A DNA stretch of 64,000 nt. Source: DASYXZ01 sp035946625. GTDB taxonomy: Bacteria > Acidobacteriota > Terriglobia > UBA7540. The stretch is from assembly GCA_035946625.1 (NCBI GenBank), contig DASYZE010000017.1, positions 1 through 64,000 of the forward strand, in the 5' to 3' direction. Both the position numbers and the translations under genes were made by a program. The notes beneath the pieces were generated by a model. It did not search any database. It had not been told where the DNA came from and saw only the letters and a program-made list of their open reading frames with translations. Shown here one piece after another: positions 24,925-34,155 of this stretch. Each line of letters opens with the position of its first letter. Within the stretch, counting starts at the first letter, position 1.

Positions 24925-26451
24925 TCAATCGGACCCTCTATCTCCAACTGATCTTTCAGACATACTAACATTTCCGCTAAACTGTTTGCTTCGCCTCTTC
25001 CAAATATAAAAAACCGGAACGCCCACCGCCACGATGCACAGCCCGGTCAGGCTGCGGGCGGTTTTGTGGGTGAGGAGCGCCCACTCCACAAAAATCGCAA
25101 AGAGGATGTACATTGCGGGCAGCACCGGATAACCGATGGCGCGGTAGGGCCGAGGCGCGTCGGGCCGCGTGCGCCGCAACCAGAAAAGGCCGCCAATGGT
25201 GAGAATGTAAAAGAGGACCACGGAAAAAATTACGTACTCGAGCAAGTCATTGTAAGTGCCGGAGAGGGTAAGTAAGCCGGCCCAAACCGCCTGCACCATA
25301 ATGGAAACCGCGGGGGTGCGATATTTTTGATTCACCGTGCCCACGCTCGAAAAAAACAATCCATCCCTGGACATGGCGTAGTAAACGCGCGCGCCCGCCA
25401 GCACCAGGCCATTGATGCAGCCAAAGGTAGAGATCATGATAGCCGCCGCCATCAGTCCTTCGCCGCGCGCGCCCAGCATCACCTGCACCGCCGCCGTTCC
25501 CACCCGGTCTTCGGCGGCGTTTTGAATGCCGCGCTGAAGGGGGCCGATGCCGGCGGGCGAGCCGTAAAAGGGGAGGACTCTCACATAGATCCAATTGCAC
25601 AAAAAATACAAAGTACAAACGGTGAGGGTGCCCGTGGCCAGCGCCCAGGGAAGATTGCGCCTGGGGTTCACCACCTCCGCGCCGGTAAACGTGACGTTGT
25701 TCCAGGCATCGGAGGAAAACAGCGGGCCCACCAGCGCCACGGAAACCACGGTGAGCGTGGCAAGGTCCCAGCGCGCCCCCTGCCACATTCCCTGGGGTGG
25801 CACCGGAACGGCCGAGTGGGCGCTGCCCCACCACAGTCCGAGCCCTACCAGGCCCAGCAGGGTGGCCACCTTGAGGGTGGTGAAAATATTCTGGACCAAG
25901 GCGCCGGTGCGAATCCCCAGAATGTTGATGGCGCTCAGGAAAAACAGGCAGGCGATGGCGATCAATTGCTGGGTGGAGAAGGTCAGCGCCGTCACGTGGC
26001 CGAAGAGGTTCACGCTGCCCAGATCAATCAGCAGATTTTGCGCCGAAATCCAGGGAATAAAAACGCCGAGGAATTTTCCGAAGGCCACGGCGACGGCGGC
26101 AATGGTTCCGGTCTGAATCACCAGAAACAACGTCCAGCCGTAGAGGAATCCAAAAAGAGGGCCAAAGGCTTCGCGCAAGTAAACGTATTGTCCGCCCGCC
26201 CTGGGCATCATGGCGGCTAGTTCGCCGTAAGAAATGGCGCCGATCACCGTCATCAAGCCGCTTAAGACCCAGCACAAAAGCATGAGCCCGGGCGACCGCA
26301 CCTGGCGGGACATGTCAGCGGCAACAATAAAAATCCCCGAGCCGATCATGGACCCCATCACGATGGTGGTGCAGTCGTAAAGTCCGAGGGTCTTGCGCAG
26401 CTCGGTCGCGCCAGGCTCGGTAGTTGGTTGTGTGATGTTGGTTGTGGACAT
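24925..26451 (-). CDS. APC-family amino acid permease
   Basis: The 508-residue membrane protein has about 12 helices and the APC signature CTTIVMGSMIGSGIFIVAA near its N-terminus, followed by SYGELAAMMPRAGGQYVYLREAFGP. WNNVTFTGAEVVNPRRNLPWAL in the middle and RPYRAIGYPVLP near the end fit the L-type/serine-threonine exchanger-like part of the APC superfamily. Substrate is unknown. The ATG at 26451 opens a Thr-rich leader (MSTTNITQPTTEPG). The C-terminal CIVAVGVPVFYIWKRR is echoed in the relic at 23952-24040. Confidence 0.88.
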   Translation of the reverse strand: MSTTNITQPTTEPGATELRKTLGLYDCTTIVMGSMIGSGIFIVAADMSRQVRSPGLMLLCWVLSGLMTVIGAISYGELAAMMPRAGGQYVYLREAFGPLFGFLYGWTLFLVIQTGTIAAVAVAFGKFLGVFIPWISAQNLLIDLGSVNLFGHVTALTFSTQQLIAIACLFFLSAINILGIRTGALVQNIFTTLKVATLLGLVGLGLWWGSAHSAVPVPPQGMWQGARWDLATLTVVSVALVGPLFSSDAWNNVTFTGAEVVNPRRNLPWALATGTLTVCTLYFLCNWIYVRVLPFYGSPAGIGPLQRGIQNAAEDRVGTAAVQVMLGARGEGLMAAAIMISTFGCINGLVLAGARVYYAMSRDGLFFSSVGTVNQKYRTPAVSIMVQAVWAGLLTLSGTYNDLLEYVIFSVVLFYILTIGGLFWLRRTRPDAPRPYRAIGYPVLPAMYILFAIFVEWALLTHKTARSLTGLCIVAVGVPVFYIWKRRSKQFSGNVSMSERSVGDRGSD

Positions 26452-26457
26452 AAACAG

Positions 26458-26563
26458 ATATGAATTATGAATTATAAATTATGAAGTATAAGGATGAACC
26501 GAATCGTTGGTACTTGCTTGCTTATGCCCAATTCGTAATTCATAATTCAGAATTCATACTTCT
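26458..26563. repeat. AT-rich inverted repeat of AATTATG-type units
   Basis: Repeated ATGAATTATGAATTAT-like units at 26458-26492 are matched in reverse complement by the AATTCATAATTC units at 26530-26563. The right arm reaches into the last codons of thiE. The composition is unlike the GC-rich surroundings. Confidence 0.6.
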
Positions 26564-27204
26564 TCCACTGCTTTCAGAAATTCTCGCGTCCGGGATTCGA
26601 TATCCCTGGCGCCCACCAGGTCGCTCATCACCGCCACGGAGTCCGCGCCCGCCTCGATGGCGGATCTAGCGTTCTCCGCCGTAATTCCTCCGATGGCCAC
26701 CAGGGGCTTCCGCGTTGCCCGGCGGGCCCTGCGCAGACCGTCGAGTCCCACCACCGGATCCGGGTTTTCTTTACTGTGGGTGGGAAAAACCGGGCCGAAG
26801 GCAATGTAGTCCGCCGAAGTCCGCTCCGCCTCCAATACCTGGTTCAGGGAGTGGGTCGAATAGCCGATCCATTTCCCCGGCTTCAGGAACCTTCGCGCCA
26901 ATTCAGGGGGGAGGTCGTCCTGACCCACATGGACGCCTTCCGCATCTACAGCTAGAGCAATGTCCGCCCGGTCGTTTACGATGAATATCGCCCGTGCCCC
27001 TCGCGCTCGTTCCGCAATTTGCCTGCAGCTATCCAAGAATTGTCGCGCCGTTGCGCGCTTGGCGCGGCATTGGACAAGCTTCACGCCTGCGGCCAGCAAC
27101 TGATCGGCAACGGCCACGGGCGATCTTCCGGCCGTCTGCGCGGAGTCGATGATAGCGTAAAGGCGTGGGATGGGGAAACTCATATGCCGGCCGTGCGATC
27201 GCAA
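26554..27204 (-). CDS. thiE: thiamine phosphate synthase
   Basis: ThiE joins HMP-pyrophosphate and the thiazole phosphate to give thiamine monophosphate. The 216-residue TIM-barrel product shows VKLVQCRAKRA (usual form QxRxK), FIVNDRADIALAVDAEGVHVGQ, IGYSTHSLNQ, FGPVFPTHSKEN and PLVAIGGIT. The frame starts at 27204; an ATG seven codons later (MSFPIPRLYAIID) is an equally good start. It begins 6 nt after accC, so it is read with the acc genes rather than from its own promoter. No TPP riboswitch or other thiamine gene is nearby. Confidence 0.9.
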   Translation of the reverse strand: MRSHGRHMSFPIPRLYAIIDSAQTAGRSPVAVADQLLAAGVKLVQCRAKRATARQFLDSCRQIAERARGARAIFIVNDRADIALAVDAEGVHVGQDDLPPELARRFLKPGKWIGYSTHSLNQVLEAERTSADYIAFGPVFPTHSKENPDPVVGLDGLRRARRATRKPLVAIGGITAENARSAIEAGADSVAVMSDLVGARDIESRTREFLKAVEEV

Positions 27205-27210
27205 GCGTGA

Positions 27211-28560
27211 TCAGATGTCGCCGTTAGGGACAAATCGAGTGAGAAAACGGGTGTCAAAATTCCCGGCGCGAAAGTCGGGATCGGCCATGATCTTTTCGTG
27301 GATAGGGATGGAAGTAGAAATCCCTTCCACGATAAACATTTCGAGAGCGCGCTCCATCCGGTTGATGGCTTCTGTGCGGCTATCGCCATGGACGGTCAGC
27401 TTGGCGATCAGCGAATCGTAATAGGGCGGGACGATGGAGTCCTGGTGAGCCGCAGTGTCCACGCGCACGCCCGTACCTCCCGGAACATGGAATTCGGTGA
27501 TCTTGCCGGCGGATGGCGCAAAGGTCTCCGGATTCTCCGCGCAGATCCTGCACTCGATGGCGTGGCCGCGCAGGCCCACGGTCTCTCCTTCCATTGCCAG
27601 CGGCTCACCCGCCGCGATCAGAATTTGCTTTTTGACCAGATCGAGCCCCGTCACCAATTCCGTCACCGGGTGTTCCACCTGGATACGGGTGTTCATCTCC
27701 AGAAAGTAGAGATTCTTATTCTCATCCATCAGGAATTCAACCGTGCCGGCATTGGTGTAGCCGACTTCCTTCAGCGCTTTCACCACCTGGTGGCCAACCC
27801 GCTTGCGCATTTGCGGAGTCATCTGAGTGGAAGGCGACTCTTCCAGCAGCTTCTGGTGCCGCCGCTGAATGGTGCACTCGCGTTCGCCGAGGTGGACCAC
27901 TTTGCCGTGCTCATCCGCCAGAACCTGGAACTCAATGTGGCGCGGGCTGGCAATGTATTTTTCCAGGTAAACGTCCGGCGTCCCAAAGGCCGCCGTGGCT
28001 TCATTCTGCGCGGTCCGAACGGCCGCCATCAAATCTTCTTGTGATGGCACCACGCGCATCCCCCGGCCGCCACCGCCCGCCGTGGCTTTTACCATTACCG
28101 GGTAACCGATTTTCTCCGCCGCTTCCATTGCCTGGGCTTCGGATTGGACCACTCCCTCCGAACCGGGGAGCACTGGAATCCCCAGCTTGGCCATGGCCTT
28201 CCGAGCCTTGTCTTTGTCGCCCATCAGACGCATCACGTCGGGGCGGGGGCCGATGAAAGTGATTTTGGATGCCTCACAGACGTCGGCGAAGGCGGCATTC
28301 TCCGCCAGGAACCCGTACCCGGGATGGATGGCCTCGGCATTGGTGATTTCAGCCGCCGAAATAATGCTGGCGACGTTGAGATAGCTTTCCGAGCTTCGGG
28401 GCGGGCCGATGCAGACGGCCTCATCCGCAAACCGCACCGGCAGGGAGTAGCGGTCGGCTTCGGAATAGACGACGACGGTTTGAATGCCCAATTCCTTGCA
28501 AGCGCAAATGACGCGCAGGGCAATTTCACCACGATTGGCAATCAGGATCTTTTTGAACAT
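27211..28560 (-). CDS. accC: acetyl-CoA carboxylase biotin carboxylase subunit
   Basis: AccC carboxylates biotin on the carrier protein with ATP and bicarbonate, the first half of malonyl-CoA formation. The protein begins MFKKILIANRGEIALRVI, the canonical family start, so the ATG at 28560 is preferred over one six codons upstream. The ATP-grasp loop is MVKATAGGGGRGMRVV. FLEMNTRIQVEHPVTELVTG and HAIECRICAENP follow as expected. About 449 residues, normal size. It lies 127 nt after accB, an unusually wide gap, and 6 nt before thiE. Confidence 0.95.
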   Translation of the reverse strand: MFKKILIANRGEIALRVICACKELGIQTVVVYSEADRYSLPVRFADEAVCIGPPRSSESYLNVASIISAAEITNAEAIHPGYGFLAENAAFADVCEASKITFIGPRPDVMRLMGDKDKARKAMAKLGIPVLPGSEGVVQSEAQAMEAAEKIGYPVMVKATAGGGGRGMRVVPSQEDLMAAVRTAQNEATAAFGTPDVYLEKYIASPRHIEFQVLADEHGKVVHLGERECTIQRRHQKLLEESPSTQMTPQMRKRVGHQVVKALKEVGYTNAGTVEFLMDENKNLYFLEMNTRIQVEHPVTELVTGLDLVKKQILIAAGEPLAMEGETVGLRGHAIECRICAENPETFAPSAGKITEFHVPGGTGVRVDTAAHQDSIVPPYYDSLIAKLTVHGDSRTEAINRMERALEMFIVEGISTSIPIHEKIMADPDFRAGNFDTRFLTRFVPNGDI

Positions 28561-28687
28561 GGGGGAATAACAGCGCACCGTTTAAAATCGACAGTTTAGA
28601 GTTAAGGAAGAAAGTACCCGCCAGTGATTCTGCCGGCCTCCTCCCCGTCCGCCAGGCTGGATGAAGCTTTGAACTTTAAAAACTTGG

Positions 28688-29236
28688 CTACTTTTTGTGC
28701 GAGGGTCGGATGGCGAAAAGACTTTGACTGTATTCGACGGGCTGGCCATTCTCAACGTAGACCCGGACAATCTCTCCCGCTGCCTCCGACTCAATTTCAT
28801 TCATTAACTTCATGGCTTCAATGATGCACAAAACCTGCCCCACACTCACGTTGTCGCCCACCTGGACAAACGGCGGGGCATTGGGAGCGGGCGCAGCGAA
28901 GAAAGTCCCGACAATAGGCGACTTGATGACGAAAAGCCCCTCGGTAGATTCCTGCCCTGAGGGCTCGCCCGTAACCGCGACGGCGGCGTGAGTATCCACA
29001 TGCTGCCTTGGGGGGGGAGGCGGTGGCGGCAGGAATGAATTCTCCTTGTAGGGGGCCACAACCTGCGGCTCGGAGCGGGAGTCTCCCCGCTTGACCCTGA
29101 TTTTCGCTCCCCCTTTCTCCAATTCAAATTCGGTAATCTCCCGCTTGATGAGGAGATCGAGAAGGTCTCGAATCTCGTGCAGATCCCAAGCGGGGGATGG
29201 CGCCTTTTTCCCTTGTTTCCCTTTCCTGCCAGGCAT
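28688..29236 (-). CDS. accB: acetyl-CoA carboxylase biotin carboxyl carrier protein
   Basis: AccB carries biotin between the two half reactions of acetyl-CoA carboxylase. The C-terminal lipoyl/biotinyl domain has the biotin site CIIEAMKLMNEIE with Lys143, preceded by the thumb region PNAPPFVQVGDNVSVGQ. The N-terminal helical part (EIRDLLDLLIKREITEFELE) is typical and is joined by a Pro-rich linker (about 70-77). The 182 residues are near the family norm, with a Lys-rich N-terminal tag. It is 19 nt downstream of pepP, in the order pepP-accB-accC-thiE. Confidence 0.94.
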   Translation of the reverse strand: MPGRKGKQGKKAPSPAWDLHEIRDLLDLLIKREITEFELEKGGAKIRVKRGDSRSEPQVVAPYKENSFLPPPPPPPRQHVDTHAAVAVTGEPSGQESTEGLFVIKSPIVGTFFAAPAPNAPPFVQVGDNVSVGQVLCIIEAMKLMNEIESEAAGEIVRVYVENGQPVEYSQSLFAIRPSHKK

Positions 29237-29255
29237 CAGTTGAGCTCCTAAGTTT

Positions 29256-30359
29256 CTAAGAAATTATCCAACCATCCAGGGGAGCAGAAGTCAAAATTTC
29301 GGGGCCATTCGGCCCCACCAATACGGTGTCCTCGAGACGGATGCCGCCCAGGCCTTCGAGATAGACACCTGGTTCGACGGTAACCACACAACCCGTTTGC
29401 AGCCGGGTCTTGTCATTTCGACCCAGGCGTGGTGTCTCATGGATATCAAGGCCAACGCCGTGTCCGGTGCTGTGGGTAAAGTAACTTGCCAGGCCACGCC
29501 GCGAAAGAGCGTCTCGGGCCGCCGCGTCCACCGCGTGAGCCTCGACACCATCCCGAATGCTTTCTACGGCCCGGTGCTGGGCTTCCAAGACGGCTTTATA
29601 GAGACTCTTGATCCTTCTCCCGGGCTTTGGGCCCAGATAAACGGTCCGGGTCATGTCCGCCGCGTATCCATTCAGTATAGCACCCAGATCAAAGATAACC
29701 AATTCGCTTTTCCCCAATAATTTGTGGGAAGCACGCGCGTGGGGGGCCGCGGCGCGGGGGCCTGACGCCACAATGGTATCAAATGCCGGGCCTTCCGCGC
29801 CTTTGCGCCTCATGCGAAACTCAATCTCCGCCGCCAAATCGGACTCTCTGGCCCCGGGCCGGATTAATGAACGCACCTCAGCAAAAGCGTCCACTGTCAC
29901 CTGGCACGCCGCGCGTATTTGCGTGATTTCGACCTGATCCTTGACGAACCGGATTCCTTCAACGATTCCTGACGCCGGCTCAAATCGGACCTTACCGCGG
30001 CTGTCTTTTTCTAAAGCACGATAATCGCTGTAGGTGACCTGCGCATCCTCAAAACCCACTCGTTTGAACCTCTTCTTCCGCAACCAGCGGCTGACAGCCT
30101 TGAGGAGCGATCCCCGTTCCTCGATCACTTCAACATTTCGAGCATCAGCTCTTGCCTGAAGTGTATAGCGCGGATCGACCCACAAGACCGCCTCGCAAGA
30201 GCCCAATGCCGCCATGCCGGCGCTTCCACGAAAGCCTGTCAAATAAAAGATGTGGCGGGGATTGGTGACTAGCAGCAGCGGGAGCTTCCGCCCTTCGAGC
30301 TTTGCCCGCAGTTTGGCCAGCCTGGTTTGGAAAGGATGAGCGGGAAATTCCAGGTTCAT
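29256..30359 (-). CDS. pepP: M24-family Xaa-Pro aminopeptidase
   Basis: The 367-residue product has the creatinase-like N-domain (RHIFYLTGFRGSAG) and the M24 pita-bread peptidase domain, which removes N-terminal residues before proline. Metal ligands appear in FDLGAILNGYAADMTRTVYL (two Asp), HSTGHGVGLDIHE (His), VTVEPGVYLEG (Glu) and GGIRLEDTV (Glu). The ATG at 30359 or a TTG at 30371 could start it; neither has a ribosome site. The upstream sequence is the U-tract of the pilQ terminator, so the message may be near-leaderless or made by read-through. A neighbouring efp gene, common in such clusters, is absent; accB follows. Confidence 0.88.
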   Translation of the reverse strand: MNLEFPAHPFQTRLAKLRAKLEGRKLPLLLVTNPRHIFYLTGFRGSAGMAALGSCEAVLWVDPRYTLQARADARNVEVIEERGSLLKAVSRWLRKKRFKRVGFEDAQVTYSDYRALEKDSRGKVRFEPASGIVEGIRFVKDQVEITQIRAACQVTVDAFAEVRSLIRPGARESDLAAEIEFRMRRKGAEGPAFDTIVASGPRAAAPHARASHKLLGKSELVIFDLGAILNGYAADMTRTVYLGPKPGRRIKSLYKAVLEAQHRAVESIRDGVEAHAVDAAARDALSRRGLASYFTHSTGHGVGLDIHETPRLGRNDKTRLQTGCVVTVEPGVYLEGLGGIRLEDTVLVGPNGPEILTSAPLDGWIIS

Positions 30360-30369
30360 GTTCAGAAAC

Positions 30370-30400
30370 AAAAAGGAGGAGACTCCCGCCTCCTCCCTTT
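30370..30400 (-). terminator. intrinsic terminator after pilQ
   Basis: On the minus strand GGAGGAG (30396-30390) pairs with CTCCTCC (30381-30375) around an 8-nt loop and is followed at once by TTTTTG. It lies 37 nt past the pilQ stop and directly ahead of the pepP start. Confidence 0.8.
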
Positions 30401-30436
30401 GAGTGATAATACGCTTTCAATGGGTCGTGACTCGAG

Positions 30437-32938
30437 CTATCCCGGCAGCACTTTCGGACTCACAAAGAACAATAGTTCGTTTTCGTTCGACTTCTTTGTG
30501 GATGTCTTGAAGAGTTGCCCCAGAATAGGAATCTGTCCCAGCCACGGCACATAGGTGGCTGCCTTGCTGTTGGCATTCACTGTGACACCGCCGAAGATTA
30601 CCGTTCCTCCGTCGGGTACAAGCACTTGAGTGTTCGCACTCTGTCTGTTGATGCTGATTCCGGCTCCGGTCACAATGTCTCCAGGCGATGCATTATCCAC
30701 TTTAATGATTAAAAACACGTTGCCATCCTGAGTGACCTGGGGTGTAACCGTAAGGGTGAGCGCAGCGTTGACATAGTTCACCGAGATCGTATTGTTAATA
30801 CTCGTCTGAACGGGAATCTCGACGCCTTGCTCGACCGTTCCCGCCACGTTATTTTGAGTCACGATCATTGGCTTGGAGAGTGTTTTCGACTCGGATTTTT
30901 GCTCCGAGGCCGCCAGCATTGCGTTGATAAAGTAGCGTGCCCCTTCGTTCGAAATGGCGTAAGCCCCAAATCCAGTCGTGCTCGTCTGGCCAATGGTGAT
31001 GCGGGTGGTGGAGCCTGACGCAGTGGGAATATTACCATGCACCGAGGAGCCGGATCCTGTGGTACCGCCGGTCACGGTAGTGTTGGAAGCGTTTACCATG
31101 CCATTGTTCAGCGCCCCGGAAAGGTCGCGTTCAAAATTCTGCGTGGTGAGGATTACCCGGGCCTCAATGGACACTTGCTTGGTCTTGGTGTCCAACTTTT
31201 TGATAATGTCCTCAATGACAGGGATCTGTGACGCGATGTCGGAAACAATCAGCGTGTTGGTCCGGTCGTCCACCAGGATATTTCCACGCTTGCTCAGTGC
31301 GCCGCCGCCTACCCAACCTTTCAAAAGCGTTTGAATGGTCTTCGCGCTGGCATAATTTACGGGAATAAACTTGGTGACCAGCGGTTGAGCGTCCTCGTGC
31401 GCCTGGATCAGCTTGGCTGCCGCCTCCTGTTGGGCGGTAAGCGTTTCAATCCTCGAAATCCGCAAAACATTGCCCTCCAGAGTTTTTCCCAGTTGATTGT
31501 CCTTCAACACGATATCGAGAGCCTGATCCCAGGGCACGTTGTCCAGCACCATGGTCACGGTTCCGGTGACGTTCGGGTCCACCAGAATGTTCAGGCCGCT
31601 GAGTTCGTGAATCAGGCGGAAGAAGTCCTTAAGGTCAACGTCTTTCAAGTTGAGGGAAATGGGCTCTCCGGTGTAATGCGTCTGTTCCGGGACTGCTCCA
31701 GAATTCTGAGCAGGAGATGGCTCAATGCTGGCTTCCGTCGAACCCGCCAACACCCTGGCGGCGCGGGCAGCCTGAACAGATTCGGGAGACTCGTCGGAAG
31801 GGCTCTGCCGGGGCGCTGCGGACACCTCATTTGAGCCGGTCGATGGCGGCAATGCGTTCTGGAATTCCGCATGAGGTGCGGTAAATTGTTCCGATTTGGT
31901 TTCGGTCTTTGCCGTCACGACAGGTTCCCTTTTCGCCAGCTCCGCTGATTTAACTGTTCCCTCAGCCGGGGGCGAAGAAGTCCCAACCTTAAGTGCGGCA
32001 GGAAGGGCGATCACCTCCATCCGGACTGGAGGAGCAGCAGCCACGGACGAAGGGGCGGACGGCCCGATGGCCCGGCTCACGGTCACATGCGGTTTCAGTT
32101 CAATACGAATCCCTCCCGGCTGCGCGTGGACGTCAAAAATTGCATCGCCGGTGAGGTCCGCCACAACTCGAACAATGGCAGGGTTTTTGTCCCGAAACTG
32201 ACCCACCCTCACATCGCTCAAGAGGGGTGACTGCCCGGGAAAAGTTTTTTGGCGCAGCACCTGATGCGCTTTGTCCAAATCAATCACCAACCTCCGCGGG
32301 TTGCTTAACTGAAGAACGTGGTAGGTGGTGGGCTGAGTCATCGCAACGTCTACGAAGAGCTCTCCGTCGGGTCCCGGTTTGATGGAAACCCCGGAAACTT
32401 CGGCAAAATCGCCAGTGGATTTGGCCGGCGGTGCTTGGGGCTGAGGCGGCAGTACAGCGGCCACGGGCGCGGGCGTTGTCACGGCTACGGGTGTTGGGGA
32501 AACCGCCGCGGGCTGTGGCACAGTGGAATTATCGCCGAAAACAAAAGAGAGTGCATCAGTAGTCCTCTGGACTTGAAACTCTTGATGATGCTTCATCTCC
32601 ACCTGGAGGCGCACCGCCGGTTGCTTGGCGGAGTTCGTGTACTGGACGATACGATATCCGGTAAGCAATCCGCCTGCCCACTCCCCCGTGGCGGCAATGT
32701 TTTCGGCGGTCGCGGGCGCCAAGTCAATAAAGAGGGTGTCGGGCGTGGCCTGAACAGCATTGAAGGAATATGCGCCCTCAATGCGCAATTGGAGCCAATT
32801 GGCGCCCGTCGGGGCAGAAACTGAAATGGCCTTCAATGTGGCCGGGGGAGAATTCGCCATGCCCAGTTTCGCCGCAGCGCAGACCAGAAGGAGGATTATT
32901 CCTCGCATCGCCGTCTTGGAAATATTTTTTCGTGTCAT
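30437..32938 (-). CDS. pilQ: type IV pilus secretin PilQ
   Basis: PilQ forms the outer-membrane ring through which the type IV pilus passes. The 833-residue product has a signal peptide, AMIN domains in the N-terminal third (ISVSAPTGANWLQLRIEG, and again GVSIKPGPDGELFVDVAM), and a Ser/Pro/Ala-rich linker (about 285-420). Then comes a secretin N1/STN domain (ISLNLKDVDLKDFFRLIHEL, VPWDQALDIVLKDNQLG), an NolW-like domain (VNYASAKTIQTLLKGW) and the secretin core ending LPG. The ATG overlaps the pilP stop. It is the last gene of the pil operon and is followed by a terminator. Confidence 0.95.
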   Translation of the reverse strand: MTRKNISKTAMRGIILLLVCAAAKLGMANSPPATLKAISVSAPTGANWLQLRIEGAYSFNAVQATPDTLFIDLAPATAENIAATGEWAGGLLTGYRIVQYTNSAKQPAVRLQVEMKHHQEFQVQRTTDALSFVFGDNSTVPQPAAVSPTPVAVTTPAPVAAVLPPQPQAPPAKSTGDFAEVSGVSIKPGPDGELFVDVAMTQPTTYHVLQLSNPRRLVIDLDKAHQVLRQKTFPGQSPLLSDVRVGQFRDKNPAIVRVVADLTGDAIFDVHAQPGGIRIELKPHVTVSRAIGPSAPSSVAAAPPVRMEVIALPAALKVGTSSPPAEGTVKSAELAKREPVVTAKTETKSEQFTAPHAEFQNALPPSTGSNEVSAAPRQSPSDESPESVQAARAARVLAGSTEASIEPSPAQNSGAVPEQTHYTGEPISLNLKDVDLKDFFRLIHELSGLNILVDPNVTGTVTMVLDNVPWDQALDIVLKDNQLGKTLEGNVLRISRIETLTAQQEAAAKLIQAHEDAQPLVTKFIPVNYASAKTIQTLLKGWVGGGALSKRGNILVDDRTNTLIVSDIASQIPVIEDIIKKLDTKTKQVSIEARVILTTQNFERDLSGALNNGMVNASNTTVTGGTTGSGSSVHGNIPTASGSTTRITIGQTSTTGFGAYAISNEGARYFINAMLAASEQKSESKTLSKPMIVTQNNVAGTVEQGVEIPVQTSINNTISVNYVNAALTLTVTPQVTQDGNVFLIIKVDNASPGDIVTGAGISINRQSANTQVLVPDGGTVIFGGVTVNANSKAATYVPWLGQIPILGQLFKTSTKKSNENELLFFVSPKVLPG

Positions 32939-33510
32939 TTTTTCTCTCCAGGAGCCGGAGCCAGTTTTTTGATCACTTCGCGAGAAGTTGTCTTGCCGGC
33001 CGCATCGCGAACGTCCTCTTTGAAATACACCGAATCCGGCGTGATCTTGGTGATGACGCCGTTGTAAAGCGGATCATTCTCGTGCAAGAAATAAGCTCGA
33101 TTGGCCGGATTGGCTAGAACCGCGATCATTTTGGGATTTTCTTTGCCCTGCCGGACTATTCCTTCCAGTTTCAATTGATCGATAATCAGGCCCCGCGAGC
33201 CTGGAGGCATAGGACCTGTCGCCATTTCACCGGCCTGCGCTCCTTCTCCTTCGCTAGGCGGAGGGGGGAGCCTAAATGGGTCTCGAAGCCCCTCCGACGA
33301 GCGGAATGAGGTTTCAGCTTTAGCGGCCGGGCGCTTGGGGGCGAACTTGCCGGCCACCTTGGCGGGTTTCTTGGGTTTTCCTTTTGCCGCGGGGGTGCCT
33401 GCCGCGACTGCGCTTGCCATACCTGCCCACCCCCACGCCACCAGGACTGCGCTCAACAGGACGCAATCAAAAACCCTTTTCCGAATTTGGGTATTCCCGA
33501 TATTGACCAT
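32935..33510 (-). CDS. pilP: type IV pilus assembly lipoprotein PilP
   Basis: PilP links the inner-membrane PilMNO platform to the PilQ secretin. The 191-residue protein has an N-terminal hydrophobic segment, a Lys/Ala/Pro-rich stretch (about 37-65), then the compact PilP core with GLRDPFRLPPP, LEGIVRQGKENPKMIAVLANP and DPLYNGVITKITPDSVYF. A lipobox Cys is not evident at the signal end, so it may not be lipidated as in Pseudomonas. It follows pilO after 15 nt and overlaps pilQ by 4 nt. Confidence 0.88.
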   Translation of the reverse strand: MVNIGNTQIRKRVFDCVLLSAVLVAWGWAGMASAVAAGTPAAKGKPKKPAKVAGKFAPKRPAAKAETSFRSSEGLRDPFRLPPPPSEGEGAQAGEMATGPMPPGSRGLIIDQLKLEGIVRQGKENPKMIAVLANPANRAYFLHENDPLYNGVITKITPDSVYFKEDVRDAAGKTTSREVIKKLAPAPGEKK

Positions 33511-33525
33511 GGCTCTGATCCTTCT

Positions 33526-34140
33526 CTATTTTTTCACGGGCGCCGCCGCGCCCGGAGCAGGCTGCGTGCGGTTGAAGTAAGCGGTCACGGTACAATTGGC
33601 GGACACGGTTTCAGCGGGTGAAACTTCAAATGACCCCATGCCCCCTGCGGCTGGCGGACCGAGATTGATGCTGGTCACACTGATGATTCGTTGCTCGTGT
33701 GCCAGGCGGTCGAAGTAATTGACCAAAGACCAGTAAGTTCCGTCTAAATGGATGTTGAAGGGCATCTCGACATAGTAATCTCTGGTCACCAGCGGCGACG
33801 CCACAAAGGTACGCACATGAATGGACGCCTCCGTCGCGGCGTTGAAAATCGTTTTCATGAATTCGTCTGTGGCCTGCTCGTCGGGGACGATGGACCGAAG
33901 CGTCGCGAGTTGCGTTTCCAACTGGGCGATTAAGTTTCGGTATTCAGTCTGCTTTTGCTCATAGGCTTCATTGACCTTGTTTTCCGCCGTGAGGTCAGCA
34001 ACTTGCTTGCTCAAGGTGGCGCGTGTCTCGAACAGCGGGAATACATACATATAAGAAGCCACCCCCACCAGCGCGGCTGCCAACACGGCGATAATGCCCG
34101 CCTGGGCGAGGGGTGGAAAATCCTTGAAGCTTCTGGCCAT
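33526..34140 (-). CDS. pilO: type IV pilus inner membrane protein PilO
   Basis: The 204-residue protein has one N-terminal membrane helix (about 14-32), a coiled-coil stretch (ATLSKQVADLTAENKVNEAY and on to about 80) and a C-terminal ferredoxin-like domain with VPDEQATDEFMKTIFNAAT and DGTYWSLVNYFDRLAHEQRI. That plan and the position between pilN and pilP identify PilO, which forms heterodimers with PilN. The C-terminus (TQPAPGAAAPVKK) is a short Pro/Ala tail. It is 15 nt from each neighbour. Confidence 0.92.
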   Translation of the reverse strand: MARSFKDFPPLAQAGIIAVLAAALVGVASYMYVFPLFETRATLSKQVADLTAENKVNEAYEQKQTEYRNLIAQLETQLATLRSIVPDEQATDEFMKTIFNAATEASIHVRTFVASPLVTRDYYVEMPFNIHLDGTYWSLVNYFDRLAHEQRIISVTSINLGPPAAGGMGSFEVSPAETVSANCTVTAYFNRTQPAPGAAAPVKK

Positions 34141-34155
34141 AGTCGCTTCCTTCCC

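Noticed and set aside
25327..26220. Plus-strand 297-residue frame across the APC permease
   Set aside because: Antisense to a clear permease; His/Gly/Arg-rich with no features, a GC-skew shadow.
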